Shown here in pieces: positions 26,529 through 36,243 of a DNA stretch of 64,000 bases (positions are counted from its first letter, which is position 1; every line of letters begins with the position of its first letter). Below the pieces are notes generated by a model. It saw nothing but the letters and a program-made list of their open reading frames with translations. It did no database searches and was not told where the DNA came from. The position numbers and the translations under genes were made by a program. Location: assembly GCA_019459085.1 (NCBI GenBank), contig JAIBEW010000023.1, forward strand, positions 62,001-126,000. The letters run 5' to 3'. Source of the DNA: Kaistella sp. (GTDB taxonomy: Bacteria; Bacteroidota; Bacteroidia; Flavobacteriales; Weeksellaceae).

Positions 26529-26540
26529 TCTTCGGTTTTT
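26513..26540 (+). terminator. Terminator of the THX gene, overlapping its stop codon
   Basis: 12-bp stem AAAAACCGAAGA / TCTTCGGTTTTT. The ATAA loop contains part of the stop codon. Confidence 0.85.
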
Positions 26541-26560
26541 TATATTTTCGGCGGGAAATG

Positions 26561-27223
26561 TTAATTTCTACCGCCCAGGATACTTCCCAGAAGTCCGCCT
26601 AACCCGCCTTGATCTTCAGAAGAAGTATCTCTGCCGAGAACGCCTCCCAAAATATCATTCAAGGGATTTCCTGATGACTGTTGAGAACCGCCGCCCAAAA
26701 CCTGTCCCAGAATATCATTAATTGGATTTGAAGGTTCAGCCTGCGCCTGGTTTTGCGCTCCTCCTAAGATTCCGCCTAAAAGATCACCCAGTCCGCCGCC
26801 GGAATTTACGCCGTTCGATTGTTTTTCCTTTCCGATGAATCCCATAATCAGCGGTGCAAGCATCGCCAATATCGGTCCTATTTTGTCCATTGAAATTCCT
26901 GTATTTTGAGAAAGCTGGTTTTCTACCTGCTCTTTTTGTCCTCCGAAAATATGATCCAGAATCGAACCTCCTTCCTGCTGTCTGGTTTCCGCCTGTGATG
27001 GATCGTTTAAAATGCTTCCGTCATGATCTTTTTCAAGCGCATTATTAAGTGCATCAGCTTCGTTCGGGTTTTCCTGGGATTTTTTTCTCAGATAGGAAAT
27101 AACCAGAGGTGCCGCAACCGCAAGCAACGCTATAATCTGGTTCTTGGAGATTCCGAATTTGTTTCCGGCCTTTTCAGCGACTTGGTTTCCGGCACTACCT
27201 GTAAGTAAATCAATTAAATTCAT
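26561..27223 (-). CDS. DUF937 protein
   Basis: 220 residues. Two DUF937-type repeats are visible: residues 1-60 (AGNKFGISKNQIIALLAVAAPLVI) and about 100-135 (NTGISMDKIGPILAMLAPLIMGFI). Around and after them is a Gly/Gln/Asn-rich low-complexity region with repeated LGGILGG and NPLNDILG units. The family is related to E. coli YidB; its function is not established. No signal peptide. No convincing promoter element was seen upstream. Confidence 0.83.
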   Translation of the reverse strand: MNLIDLLTGSAGNQVAEKAGNKFGISKNQIIALLAVAAPLVISYLRKKSQENPNEADALNNALEKDHDGSILNDPSQAETRQQEGGSILDHIFGGQKEQVENQLSQNTGISMDKIGPILAMLAPLIMGFIGKEKQSNGVNSGGGLGDLLGGILGGAQNQAQAEPSNPINDILGQVLGGGSQQSSGNPLNDILGGVLGRDTSSEDQGGLGGLLGSILGGRN

Positions 27224-27304
27224 GGGTTTTCGTTAATGTTAAATTGAACTCACCTTCATCAAAAAACATTCCGCAAAAATTGCGGTTGGATTTGTTTTGA
27301 AGTT

Positions 27305-27814
27305 TTAATTCTTAAAAATCGGAACATTGGAGCACGCTTCGCCAAACATCAGTGATTTGGCAATTGGTTTAAGCTGCTCAACAAGTTCGATGTAAGCGTT
27401 TTCAGGAATATTTTCCTCTGAACAGCCTTTCACTAAGATTCTTTTATCAGTCATGTCCGAAAAATCATAGGTTTGAACGGCATTGTGCATCAACAGAACT
27501 TCCAGATCTTCACGGTTTCCGAAAACAACTTTGGTTGCTGAATCCGTGATTTTTGCGGTGAGAAGAAAATAGGCCCAAAGAGGAACAATCGCATCGGCAG
27601 AATTGTAAATATAAACGTAGCAGTCTCTGTAATCTTCAACGTTAATGGCTCCGACTTTTTCACGAAAATCTTTTTCCCTTAAAATCAGTCCTTCGAAAAG
27701 AAAATCCTTCAAATCAATCCCAATCCGCTGCCCTTTCGGAACCAGCGCAGAAATATCAAAATTCACCAGACCGCTGTCTGCAACCTTATTTTTTATTTCA
27801 AAATCTTCTGACAT
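27305..27814 (-). CDS. DUF2480 protein
   Basis: 169 residues of a cytosolic alpha/beta protein. The conserved features are an N-terminal VNFDISALVPKGQRIGIDLKDFL segment (broken as VNFDIS and GIDLKDFLFEGLILREKDFR), SADAIVPLWAYFLL, and CSEENIPENAYIELVEQLKP near the end. The family is restricted to Bacteroidota and its role is unknown. It is divergent from lpxB with only 42 bases between the start codons, and the two -7 elements are nearly adjacent. Confidence 0.85.
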   Translation of the reverse strand: MSEDFEIKNKVADSGLVNFDISALVPKGQRIGIDLKDFLFEGLILREKDFREKVGAINVEDYRDCYVYIYNSADAIVPLWAYFLLTAKITDSATKVVFGNREDLEVLLMHNAVQTYDFSDMTDKRILVKGCSEENIPENAYIELVEQLKPIAKSLMFGEACSNVPIFKN

Positions 27815-27824
27815 TTTTTATCTT

Positions 27825-27832
27825 TATCTTTG
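27825..27832 (+). promoter_or_regulatory. -7 element of lpxB
   Basis: TATCTTTG, 24 bases before the GTG at 27857. It includes the TTG at 27830 that could be mistaken for a start codon. Confidence 0.6.
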
Positions 27833-27833
27833 G

Positions 27834-27841
27834 CAAAATTA
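27834..27841 (-). promoter_or_regulatory. -7 element of the DUF2480 gene
   Basis: The complement reads TAATTTTG, 19 bases before the DUF2480 ATG, one base away from the lpxB element on the other strand. Confidence 0.55.
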
Positions 27842-27856
27842 CAATTTTATTACGAA

Positions 27857-28960
27857 GTGAAATACTATATCATTGCGGGAGAAGCCTCAGGAGATCTGCA
27901 TGCATCCAATTTAATGAAGTCGATTCTGAAAAAAGATCCCGAAGCTGAATTCCGTTTCTGGGGTGGTGATTTAATGACAGAAGTTGCCGGCTTTTCGCCG
28001 GTGAAGCATTACAAAGATTTGGCGTTTATGGGGTTTCTGGAAGTCGCAAAAAACCTCTCGACCATTTTAAAAAACATAAAATTCTGTAAAAATGACCTTC
28101 AGGATTTTAAATCTGATGTGCTGATTTTGGTGGACTATCCGGGATTCAACTTGCGGATTGCGGAATTTGCGAAAAATCTGGGAATTAAAGTCATTTACTA
28201 TATTTCGCCACAACTTTGGGCCTGGAAAGAAGGCAGAGTTGAAAAAATCAGGAATTTTGTTGATGAGATGCTCGTCATCCTGCCTTTCGAAAAAGAATTT
28301 TATAAAAAACACGGTGTGGAGGCCCATTTTGTAGGACATCCGCTTCTGGATGCCGTTTCGGATTTAAAACCTATTAATATTCAGCAGTTTAAATTTGAAA
28401 ACGGACTGAGCGAGAAGGAAATAATCGCTCTTTTGCCCGGATCCCGTGAACAAGAGGTGACCAAAATGCTGGAACTTATGCTTTCCGTTCGGCCGCATTT
28501 TCAGGATTTTCAGTTTGTGATTGCCGGTGCTCCCGGTCTTACAAAAGAGTTTTACGAAAAATTTGTTGATGAAAACGTGCATTTTGTTTCCAACAAAACA
28601 TATGATTTACTGCGCTCTTCAAAAGCAGCACTCGTCACTTCGGGCACAGCAACTTTAGAAACCGCTCTTTTGAACATTCCGGAAGTAGTGTGTTACCGCA
28701 GCAGCAGAATTTCTTATGAAATCGGGAAACGCGTGGTTAAAAACATCAAATTTATTTCTCTCGTGAATCTAATTATGCATCGTGAAATTGTTACCGAACT
28801 GATTCAGAAAGACCTCAATACCAATAATTTGGTGAGAGAACTGCAGTTGATTTTATCAGGTGAACCACGCCAAAAAATGCTGAGTGAATTCGATTTACTG
28901 CGGGAAAAACTTGGAGGTAAAGGCGCAAGCGACCAGGCTGCAGAAATTATTGTTGGATAA
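27857..28960 (+). CDS. lpxB: Lipid-A-disaccharide synthase
   Basis: GT19 glycosyltransferase that joins UDP-2,3-diacylglucosamine and lipid X into the lipid A disaccharide, at the inner membrane. It has about 367 residues. The N-terminus MKYYIIAGEASGDLHASNLM and PQLWAWKEGRV, FVGHPLLD, LLPGSREQEV and SGTATLETAL are all family signatures. I chose GTG at 27857 because the reading frame's earlier TTG at 27830 lies inside a -7 promoter element; the GTG also gives the standard start of the family. Confidence 0.95.
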   Translation: MKYYIIAGEASGDLHASNLMKSILKKDPEAEFRFWGGDLMTEVAGFSPVKHYKDLAFMGFLEVAKNLSTILKNIKFCKNDLQDFKSDVLILVDYPGFNLRIAEFAKNLGIKVIYYISPQLWAWKEGRVEKIRNFVDEMLVILPFEKEFYKKHGVEAHFVGHPLLDAVSDLKPINIQQFKFENGLSEKEIIALLPGSREQEVTKMLELMLSVRPHFQDFQFVIAGAPGLTKEFYEKFVDENVHFVSNKTYDLLRSSKAALVTSGTATLETALLNIPEVVCYRSSRISYEIGKRVVKNIKFISLVNLIMHREIVTELIQKDLNTNNLVRELQLILSGEPRQKMLSEFDLLREKLGGKGASDQAAEIIVG

Positions 28961-29025
28961 GGAGTAAAATATTTAGGCTCAGTGTATTAGAAAAATTTAT
29001 TACTTTTATAAGCAAATATTTTTTC

Positions 29026-30825
29026 TTGTATAAACAGCCATTACTTATTCTGTGTGTTTGTTTTATCCTGGGAATTTTTTTTCAGGAAAAATTTGTTTTG
29101 ACAGAAAAACGCATCGTTTTTAGTCTGGCTTTCAATTTTCTGACGCTGTTCTTATTTTTATCCCGGAACTTTTATATACAGAAATTCAAGTTTTATCTTC
29201 TTGGATTTTTCTTCTTTTCGCTGGGAGTTTTCGCTCATTTTTTAAGAAATCAACCTGTAAAACTGCCTCAATTCAATACAAAAGAGCGCATTGTCTTTAA
29301 AATGCAGAAAAAACTGAATTCCAACGAGAAAAACCGGAGGTATGAAGTTGCGGTTTTGGACTGCAAAAGTTGCAAAGACAAAACCTTTTTTCCGTTCAAT
29401 TCGGTGCTTTCCATTCCCAAATCAGAGTTCGAACTCGACTTTCAACATTACTATAAAGCTGAAGCCTACATCAACCGCGTTCAGGCGCCACAATATGATT
29501 TCAGTTTTAACTATCAGAAGTATCTGGCACGAAAAAGCATCCATTTCCAGACTTATCTTCCCAACTCTTATCGGGCGGCGGTAAGGAATGATCTGAGTTT
29601 TTCGGAAAAAATCCGACAGAAAAGGCTTGAAACTTTACACAAAATTGATTCCGCTAAGCTTTCGCCCAAAACGAAAGAATTTACGAAAGGAATTATTCTG
29701 GCCGACCGCACGGAAATGGATGAGCAGACGGTTCAGGATTTCAGTAAGTCCGGTCTGGTGCATATTCTGGCGATTTCCGGGTCGCATATGGCGATTATTT
29801 TCTGGCTGATTCTCCTTCTCTTAAAGCCTGTTTTTCCTACAAAACTGCGATATTTTCAGATCATTATTGCGTTGGTTTTGATCTGGGCTTTTGCTGTTTT
29901 CATTGATTACGGAAGTTCTGTAGTGCGCTCCTGCATTATGATTTCGGTGTACTATCTCTATGTTTTGCTTCAGCGGAAACCCGATTTGCTTCACGCCATG
30001 GCATTATCCGCTTTTATTATTTTGATTTTTGACAGCAACCAGCTTTTTGATGTCGGTTTTCAGTTGAGTTACGCTGCAGTTTTCGGGATTTTATGGCTCA
30101 ATCAACCCATTTTGAAATACCTCCCCAAACCGAAAAACAATTTTCAGAATTTTCTAGTGAATGTCCCTTCAATCAGCATGGCGGCACAGATCACTACTTT
30201 TCCGCTTGTGATTTTTTATTTCCATCAGTATTCATTTATTTCCCTGCCTGCAAATCTGGTGGTGATTCCGTTTTCAGAAATCATCATCATTTTTTCTTTA
30301 CTGATGACAGTTTTGCTGGCTTTTTCATTCCAGTTTTCAGGACTCAATATTATTTACGAATTTTTTGTGAGCGAACTTTTGAAGATCATTCATTTTTTCG
30401 GGAATATTGAAACTGCTTTTATTAAAAACATTCCAATGAGCCTTGCCGAAGTAGTGGTATTGTTTTTTGGCGTCTATTTTTTAAGATTTCTGATTTTGAA
30501 ATTCAATGTTAAAAATTCCTTTCATTTTCTCGGACTCATCCTTCTTTATTCTATGTTGAAGACCGGCTTCGGGATATTTTATGACCGCAAAAATGAGATT
30601 TTGACGCATGACTATTTTAAGCAGACCTTCGTTTCCGTCAAAGAAGAGAAGAAGGTGATTTTTTTGGTGAAGGAGAATGCAGACCTCCATAAAATCACGA
30701 AATTTGTGATTGATCCTTATCTGACTTCGAGGCGGACAGATGATTGCGAAATCAAGTTTCTGCCCAAAGAAGCAGAGGCGGTCAAAATCAACGGAAAGCT
30801 ATATCCATTGGAGAACAAAAAGTGA
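29026..30825 (+). CDS. comEC: ComEC/Rec2-family DNA-uptake channel protein
   Basis: Inner-membrane protein of 599 residues with an N-terminal DUF4131 region (two helices, then an OB-like segment around 90-170) and the multi-helix competence domain (FSKSGLVHILAISGSHMAIIFW, SSVVRSCIMISVYYL, FDVGFQLSYAAVFGIL). The C-terminal metallo-beta-lactamase nuclease domain of the longer forms is absent, as is usual in Flavobacteriia. It would carry one DNA strand into the cytoplasm. The start is TTG at 29026; no ATG lies near. It probably follows lpxB in the same transcript (65-base gap). Confidence 0.88.
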   Translation: MYKQPLLILCVCFILGIFFQEKFVLTEKRIVFSLAFNFLTLFLFLSRNFYIQKFKFYLLGFFFFSLGVFAHFLRNQPVKLPQFNTKERIVFKMQKKLNSNEKNRRYEVAVLDCKSCKDKTFFPFNSVLSIPKSEFELDFQHYYKAEAYINRVQAPQYDFSFNYQKYLARKSIHFQTYLPNSYRAAVRNDLSFSEKIRQKRLETLHKIDSAKLSPKTKEFTKGIILADRTEMDEQTVQDFSKSGLVHILAISGSHMAIIFWLILLLLKPVFPTKLRYFQIIIALVLIWAFAVFIDYGSSVVRSCIMISVYYLYVLLQRKPDLLHAMALSAFIILIFDSNQLFDVGFQLSYAAVFGILWLNQPILKYLPKPKNNFQNFLVNVPSISMAAQITTFPLVIFYFHQYSFISLPANLVVIPFSEIIIIFSLLMTVLLAFSFQFSGLNIIYEFFVSELLKIIHFFGNIETAFIKNIPMSLAEVVVLFFGVYFLRFLILKFNVKNSFHFLGLILLYSMLKTGFGIFYDRKNEILTHDYFKQTFVSVKEEKKVIFLVKENADLHKITKFVIDPYLTSRRTDDCEIKFLPKEAEAVKINGKLYPLENKK

Positions 30826-30922
30826 CTTCACACTGCGGATTCAGCCTTTTTATTCTTATTTAGAAATATTACAAACTATAAATTTCTGATTTTTCTCACC
30901 TTCTTTTACCTTAACAATTTTT

Positions 30923-30930
30923 TAACTTTG
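30923..30930 (+). promoter_or_regulatory. -7 element of the sdh operon
   Basis: TAACTTTG, 26 bases before the sdhC ATG. Confidence 0.6.
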
Positions 30931-30956
30931 TGAAAATTTCAATTTAAACAATAATT

Positions 30957-31619
30957 ATGGCGGGATTAACGAATTCTACTATCGGTAGAAAGTATGCAAT
31001 GGCATTGTCTGCAATGTTTTTGCTCATTTTCCTAATCATGCACCTTTCTGTCAACCTTATTTCCGTTTTCAGTCCGGGCGCTTTTAATACAGCTTCAGAT
31101 TTTATGGGCTACAATCCATTAATACAGTTTCTGATGCAGCCGGTTCTCGGATTTGCAGTGATTTTTCACTTTGTTATGGGATTCGTTCTGGAAATCAAAA
31201 ACCGAAGTGCAAGACCTGTAAGGTATGCAGTGAATCACGGTTCTGCCAATTCAACCTGGATGTCCCGAAATATGATTATTTCAGGTCTAGTGGTACTGGC
31301 ATTTTTAGGGCTTCACATGTACGATTTCTGGTGGCATGAGATCAGTTTTAAATATGTAAACGGAAATACACCGGATGCTGAACGATTCTGGCCGGAACTT
31401 CACGCGAAATTTGCAGATCCGTTGAGGGTTCTGTTTTATGTAGTGGCTTTTATTCTTTTGGGGCTTCACTTGGCGCACGGCTTCCAGTCTTCATTTCAAT
31501 CGGTGGGTGCAAGACATCCAAAATATACTCCTGTCATCAAGGCGTTGGGAACGTGGTATTCGATCCTGATTCCGGCAGGATTCATCATCATTGCAGTTTA
31601 TCACTATTTAACTCAGTAA
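30957..31619 (+). CDS. sdhC: Succinate dehydrogenase cytochrome b subunit
   Basis: 220-residue membrane anchor of complex II, of the single-subunit di-heme type B found in Bacteroidota. Five helices are visible at about 12-37, 55-80, 100-122, 157-180 and 195-218. Heme-ligand histidines are probably in FLIMHLSVNL, IFHFVMGF, LGLHMYDF and LLGLHLAHGF. There is no separate sdhD. It precedes sdhA by 99 bases containing two direct repeats. Confidence 0.93.
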   Translation: MAGLTNSTIGRKYAMALSAMFLLIFLIMHLSVNLISVFSPGAFNTASDFMGYNPLIQFLMQPVLGFAVIFHFVMGFVLEIKNRSARPVRYAVNHGSANSTWMSRNMIISGLVVLAFLGLHMYDFWWHEISFKYVNGNTPDAERFWPELHAKFADPLRVLFYVVAFILLGLHLAHGFQSSFQSVGARHPKYTPVIKALGTWYSILIPAGFIIIAVYHYLTQ

Positions 31620-31630
31620 ATTTTAAGTTT

Positions 31631-31710
31631 TTTATTAAAATTTAAAATCCAGAAGTATTCACGAACTCAGATGGAAATTTCCCTATCGTGGATTTATTAA
31701 AATTTAAAAT
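31631..31710. repeat. 18-bp exact direct repeat flanking a palindrome in the sdhC-sdhA gap
   Basis: TTTATTAAAATTTAAAAT occurs at 31631-31648 and again at 31693-31710, 62 bases apart. Between them lie the 10-bp palindrome GGAAATTTCC (31673-31682) and a weak stem ATTCACGA / TCGTGGAT around it. Confidence 0.6.
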
Positions 31711-31718
31711 TTCTAAAA

Positions 31719-33731
31719 ATGAGCAAATTAGATTCTAAAATTCCAACCGGCCCTTTAGCCGACAAATGGAAAAACCATAAAGACCACATGAACCTTGTTG
31801 CACCAAACAACAGGGATAAAATCGACGTTATCGTCGTTGGAACCGGATTGGCAGGAGGTTCTGCAGCAGCAACTTTAGCAGAACAGGGATATAATGTAAA
31901 GGCTTTCTGTTACCAGGATTCACCAAGAAGAGCGCACTCTATTGCAGCTCAGGGAGGTATCAACGCCGCAAAAAATTATCAGGGAGACGGGGATTCAACA
32001 TACCGTTTGTTTTACGACACCATAAAAGGCGGGGATTACCGCGCGCGGGAAGCGAATGTTTACCGTCTTGCAGAAGTTTCTGCAAATATTATTGACCAGT
32101 GCGTTGCCCAGGGCGTTCCTTTCGGAAGAGAATACGGCGGTCAGCTCGACAACCGTTCATTCGGTGGCGTTCAGGTGAAAAGAACTTTCTACGCGAAAGG
32201 CCAGACCGGACAACAACTGTTATTGGGTGCTTATTCTGCAATGAGCCGTCAAATCGGTAAAGGAAGAATTAAAATGTACAACCGTCACGAAATGCTTGAT
32301 TTAGTAATCGTCGACGGAAAAGCGAGAGGGATTATCGCAAGAAATCTTGTGACCGGCGAAATCGAAAGACATTCTGCACACGCAGTGGTAATTGCTTCCG
32401 GAGGTTACGGGAACGTATATTTTCTTTCAACAAATGCGATGGGATCCAATGTTTCCGCCGCCTGGAAAATCCATAAAAAAGGAGCGTATTTCGCAAATCC
32501 TTGTTATGTGCAGATCCACCCGACGTGTATTCCGGTTCACGGAACGCAGCAGTCTAAACTGACGTTAATGTCAGAATCTTTAAGAAACTCAGGAAGAATC
32601 TGGGTGCCTAAAAACATTGATGACGCAGTCGCCATCCGCGAAGGAAATTTAAGGGCAGAAAGTATTCCGGAAGAAAACCGCGATTATTATCTGGAAAGAA
32701 GATATCCGGCATTTGGAAATCTGGTTCCGCGCGATGTGGCTTCCAGAGCAGCAAAAGAAAGATGTGATGCCGGTTTCGGTATCGAAAATAATGATACAAA
32801 AGAAGGCGTTTACCTTGATTTCTCAACCGAAATCATTAAAAAAGGGAAAGAAGCGGCCGTGGAAAAAAACATCCACAATCCGACTCCTCAGCAGATTTAC
32901 GATTTAGGAAAAGCCTGGATCGAGGAGAAATACGGAAACCTGTTTGTGATGTATGAAAAAATTACCGCCGACAATCCATATGTGACTCCAATGAAGATTT
33001 ATCCTGCGGTTCATTATACCATGGGCGGCGTTTGGGTTGATTATAATTTACAGTCTACAATTCCCGGTTGTTTTGTGATTGGTGAAGCAAATTTCTCTGA
33101 CCATGGCGCAAACAGACTTGGTGCTTCTGCACTGATGCAGGGATTGGCGGACGGATATTTCGTACTTCCTTATACCATTGCCGATTACCTTTCTTCCGAT
33201 ATCAGAACCGGTGCAATTCCAACAGATTCTCCTGATTTTGCAACTGCCGAGAAAGAAATTAAAGACAAGATCAATTTCTTCATCAATAATAACGGTACGC
33301 ACACTGTAGACCATTTCCATAAAAAATTAGGACACATCATGTGGAATAAAGTGGGGATGGGAAGAACGCCGGAAGGCCTGCAGGAAGCGATTAAAGAAAT
33401 TGAAGAAGTAAGAGCGGAATTCTGGAGAGATGTAAAAGTTCCGGGCACGAACGAGGAAATGAATCCTGAACTGGAAAAAGCCTTCAGAGTGGCAGATTTC
33501 CTTGAACTGGGACATTTAATGGCGATTGATGCGCTGAAAAGAGAAGAATCATGCGGTGGACATTTCCGTTGGGATCATGCAACGCCGGAAGGTGAGGCAG
33601 AACGCGATGATGAAAACTTTAAATATGTTGCAGCATGGGAGTATCAGGGAATTGATATCAATCAGGAGGTCATGCACAAAGAAGATCTGATTTACGAAAA
33701 TATCGAAGTAAAAACCAGAAGTTACAAATAA
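31719..33731 (+). CDS. sdhA: Succinate dehydrogenase/fumarate reductase flavoprotein subunit
   Basis: 670 residues, the catalytic FAD subunit that oxidises succinate to fumarate. The dinucleotide-binding motif [19 protein letters not shown] lies at about 41-59. [15 protein letters not shown] holds the His that binds FAD covalently. HPTCIP, and the Arg-rich catalytic segment around [11 protein letters not shown] and [18 protein letters not shown], follow. Same transcript as sdhC and sdhB. Confidence 0.97.
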   Translation: MSKLDSKIPTGPLADKWKNHKDHMNLVAPNNRDKIDVIVVGTGLAGGSAAATLAEQGYNVKAFCYQDSPRRAHSIAAQGGINAAKNYQGDGDSTYRLFYDTIKGGDYRAREANVYRLAEVSANIIDQCVAQGVPFGREYGGQLDNRSFGGVQVKRTFYAKGQTGQQLLLGAYSAMSRQIGKGRIKMYNRHEMLDLVIVDGKARGIIARNLVTGEIERHSAHAVVIASGGYGNVYFLSTNAMGSNVSAAWKIHKKGAYFANPCYVQIHPTCIPVHGTQQSKLTLMSESLRNSGRIWVPKNIDDAVAIREGNLRAESIPEENRDYYLERRYPAFGNLVPRDVASRAAKERCDAGFGIENNDTKEGVYLDFSTEIIKKGKEAAVEKNIHNPTPQQIYDLGKAWIEEKYGNLFVMYEKITADNPYVTPMKIYPAVHYTMGGVWVDYNLQSTIPGCFVIGEANFSDHGANRLGASALMQGLADGYFVLPYTIADYLSSDIRTGAIPTDSPDFATAEKEIKDKINFFINNNGTHTVDHFHKKLGHIMWNKVGMGRTPEGLQEAIKEIEEVRAEFWRDVKVPGTNEEMNPELEKAFRVADFLELGHLMAIDALKREESCGGHFRWDHATPEGEAERDDENFKYVAAWEYQGIDINQEVMHKEDLIYENIEVKTRSYK

Positions 33732-33752
33732 CCTCCAATAAAACAGAATACA

Positions 33753-34520
33753 ATGAGTGCAAAAAAAGGACTTAATCTGACTCTGAAAATTTGGAGACAG
33801 AAAAACAATAAATCAAAAGGGCAGTTCGAGACTTATAAAATCTCCGACGTTCCTACCGCTTCATCTTTCCTGGAAATGTTGGACATGCTCAATGAGAATT
33901 TGATCAACGAAGGAAAAGAACCGATTGCTTTCGACCACGACTGCCGCGAAGGAATCTGCGGAATGTGTTCGCTTTATATCAACGGCAGAGCGCACGGTCC
34001 CGACACCGGAATCACGACTTGCCAGCTGCACATGAGAATGTTCAAAGACGGTGAAACAATTCATATTGAACCTTGGAGAAGCGTTGCTTTTCCGGTGATC
34101 AAGGATTTGGTGGTAGACAGAAGCTCTTTCGACAGGGTGATGGCTGCAGGTGGATTTATTTCCGTGAATACTTCCGGGAATACACTGGACGCCAACGCCA
34201 TTCCGGTTCCGAAAGAAGATGCCGACAAAGCCATGGATGCAGCAGCCTGTATCGCATGTGGTGCTTGTGTGGCAAGCTGTAAAAACGGTTCAGCAATGCT
34301 TTTTGTGGGAGCTAAAGTTTCCCAGTTCGCATTGCTTCCGCAAGGACGTGTTGAAGCGACGCGAAGAGTTTTAAACATGGTGAAGGCCATGGATGAAGAA
34401 GGTTTCGGAAACTGTTCAAACACCGGCGCGTGTGAAGTGGAATGTCCGAAAGGAATTTCCCTCGAAAACATCGCCAGAATGAACAGAGAATACATGTCAG
34501 CACATCTGGACAGAGGTTAG
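33753..34520 (+). CDS. sdhB: Succinate dehydrogenase iron-sulfur subunit
   Basis: 255 residues. The N-terminal plant-type [2Fe-2S] domain has [15 protein letters not shown] with a further Cys in TTCQLHM. The C-terminal ferredoxin-like domain carries [14 protein letters not shown] and [15 protein letters not shown] for the [4Fe-4S] and [3Fe-4S] clusters. It relays electrons from SdhA to the quinone site at SdhC. It starts 21 bases after sdhA and ends the operon at a strong hairpin. Confidence 0.97.
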   Translation: MSAKKGLNLTLKIWRQKNNKSKGQFETYKISDVPTASSFLEMLDMLNENLINEGKEPIAFDHDCREGICGMCSLYINGRAHGPDTGITTCQLHMRMFKDGETIHIEPWRSVAFPVIKDLVVDRSSFDRVMAAGGFISVNTSGNTLDANAIPVPKEDADKAMDAAACIACGACVASCKNGSAMLFVGAKVSQFALLPQGRVEATRRVLNMVKAMDEEGFGNCSNTGACEVECPKGISLENIARMNREYMSAHLDRG

Positions 34521-34540
34521 TCTTTATTAAATATCAGTTG

Positions 34541-34571
34541 AAAAACCGTTTTCTGAATGAAAGCGGTTTTT
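34541..34571 (+). terminator. Terminator of sdhCAB
   Basis: Stem AAAAACCG...CGGTTTTTT extended by a few more pairs, loop TGAAT, then T residues. Confidence 0.8.
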
Positions 34572-34629
34572 TGCTGTTAAAACTTTCACAAAAAATTAAA
34601 TAATATTTCAAATAACACTGGGAATACCT

Positions 34630-34637
34630 TATTTTTG
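34630..34637 (+). promoter_or_regulatory. -7 element of the thioredoxin-fold lipoprotein gene
   Basis: TATTTTTG, 61 bases before the chosen ATG at 34699. Confidence 0.5.
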
Positions 34638-34698
34638 TGAAAATTTACTCATCATGACCTTTGTTACCGAAAAATTTAAAATAAAAAAAATACAACTA

Positions 34699-36222
34699 AT
34701 GACTAAAACGTATCTGTTATTGTTCTTCATTGCGCTATTTACCGTTTCATGTTCCAAAAAAGTGGAAATCAACGGAAAGATCAATGGTACCGCTTCTCCT
34801 TTGGAAAGAGTGGAATTTATTGAAGCTTCCGGAGTAGCGACCTTGCCTCTGACGAATATTGGGGTAGATCCGAACGGAAACTTCAAAGGAGATTTCGAAG
34901 CCCCTAAAGACGGAATGTACGTGATTTCCTACGCAGGGAAACAGAACCTGATCTACCTGAAAGGCGGACAAACCGTGAACATTTCCGGAAATGCAGCTAC
35001 CTTCCCGACGGAATATGTGATTAACGGCGATGCGAAAGCCAATAACGATTTCCTTCAGAACTCCCAGAAATTCCTGGCCAGCTATGCAGGCAAAGTAAAC
35101 ATGCAGGAAATGATGCAGCGCGACGAAGCTTCTTTTCTGAAAGGGATTCAGAAAATTCATGATGATCTCGTGAAAAATATTGATGAAAATGCCAAGAAAA
35201 CCAAAGCTGACAATTCTGTTGTTGAGTGGAAGAAACATGATCTTGCAAGTACTGTACTTTCCATTATGGCTCAGTATGAAGGTGCGAAAGCCATGACTTC
35301 CGGTAATCCTGCATATAAATCTTCGAAAAACTTCGTTGATTTCGAGAATAAACTTCAGCCAGATAAAGATAAAATGGTAAAGGAAATTCCATCTTACCGG
35401 AACTATCTGTTAAGCAAAATGACGGCAGACTTCCAGAAATATGGAGAAGCCAACAATAAAGACAATAAACTTTCGATGTCTGAGCTGTTCAACAATTACC
35501 TGAAAGCTCAGAAAGATGTTTCTCAGGTGACCAAAGATTATCTTTTGGCTTATGTAATGGCTCAGTCCGACATACAGCCGGCAACACCGAAAGAAACTCA
35601 GGAGAAAATAGCGAAGATCATTGAAAACGACATCAAAGATGCTGACGTGAAAAAAGATCTGAAAAAAATCCAGTTTGTGGTTTCAGGTCTTAAAGTAGGC
35701 GAAACAGCTCCTGAAGCTGCCCTCATCAAGCAGGACGGTAAAGCTTTCAAGATTTCTGATAACGACGGAAAAGCTACGATGGTAGTGTTTTATGCTTCAT
35801 GGAATCCGTACATTTCAGAAAGTGTAATTCCTGTGCTTACTGAAGTAACGAACTTCTATAAATCAAAAATGAACTTTGTATATGTAAACCTCGACGATAC
35901 AAAAGAGCAGTTCATTAAAACAAGCAATGCACTGATGAAAGGACTTCCAGGCACCAATGTGTATGCAGAAGGCGGACTGAACTCTGATCTTGCAAAAAAA
36001 TACGGGATCTACGGCTTCAAATTGCCAAGCTTCCTGATTCTGGATAAGAGTGGAAAAGTAACCAGCAGAACCTTCTTTAACCTAGGAGATCCTGAAATGG
36101 TAACTGTTCTGGACCGTGTAACAGGTCTTAAAGCACCATCGGTGCAGCCGGAAGTTCAGCTTCAGAACGAACTGATTCCGCAACCGGCTCCTGAAACACA
36201 GCCGGCTCCTGCCACCAAATAA
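34699..36222 (+). CDS. Thioredoxin-fold lipoprotein without active-site cysteines
   Basis: 507 residues. The lipoprotein signal ends FTVSC with the mature protein starting CSKKVE. An N-terminal beta domain resembles DUF4369 (INGKINGTASPLERVEF). A long helical middle (about 100-330) follows. A C-terminal TlpA/AhpC-like thioredoxin fold starts at LKVGETAPEAAL. The motif WCxxC is replaced by SWNPYI, while the cis-proline loop (KLPSFLILDKSGKV) is kept. The lipobox Cys is the only cysteine in the protein, so it cannot be a thiol oxidoreductase. The tail is Pro/Gln-rich. The start at 34699 is chosen for its signal peptide; an in-frame ATG at 34654 lacks one. Confidence 0.82.
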   Translation: MTKTYLLLFFIALFTVSCSKKVEINGKINGTASPLERVEFIEASGVATLPLTNIGVDPNGNFKGDFEAPKDGMYVISYAGKQNLIYLKGGQTVNISGNAATFPTEYVINGDAKANNDFLQNSQKFLASYAGKVNMQEMMQRDEASFLKGIQKIHDDLVKNIDENAKKTKADNSVVEWKKHDLASTVLSIMAQYEGAKAMTSGNPAYKSSKNFVDFENKLQPDKDKMVKEIPSYRNYLLSKMTADFQKYGEANNKDNKLSMSELFNNYLKAQKDVSQVTKDYLLAYVMAQSDIQPATPKETQEKIAKIIENDIKDADVKKDLKKIQFVVSGLKVGETAPEAALIKQDGKAFKISDNDGKATMVVFYASWNPYISESVIPVLTEVTNFYKSKMNFVYVNLDDTKEQFIKTSNALMKGLPGTNVYAEGGLNSDLAKKYGIYGFKLPSFLILDKSGKVTSRTFFNLGDPEMVTVLDRVTGLKAPSVQPEVQLQNELIPQPAPETQPAPATK

Positions 36223-36243
36223 GCCGTAAAAAATATTTCATAC

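Noticed and set aside
27830-27856. TTG start for LpxB
   Set aside because: This TTG is part of the -7 element TATCTTTG; the GTG at 27857 gives the standard N-terminus.
34654-34698. Start of the thioredoxin-fold lipoprotein at 34654
   Set aside because: It puts a charged stretch before the signal peptide; the ATG at 34699 gives a normal lipoprotein signal.
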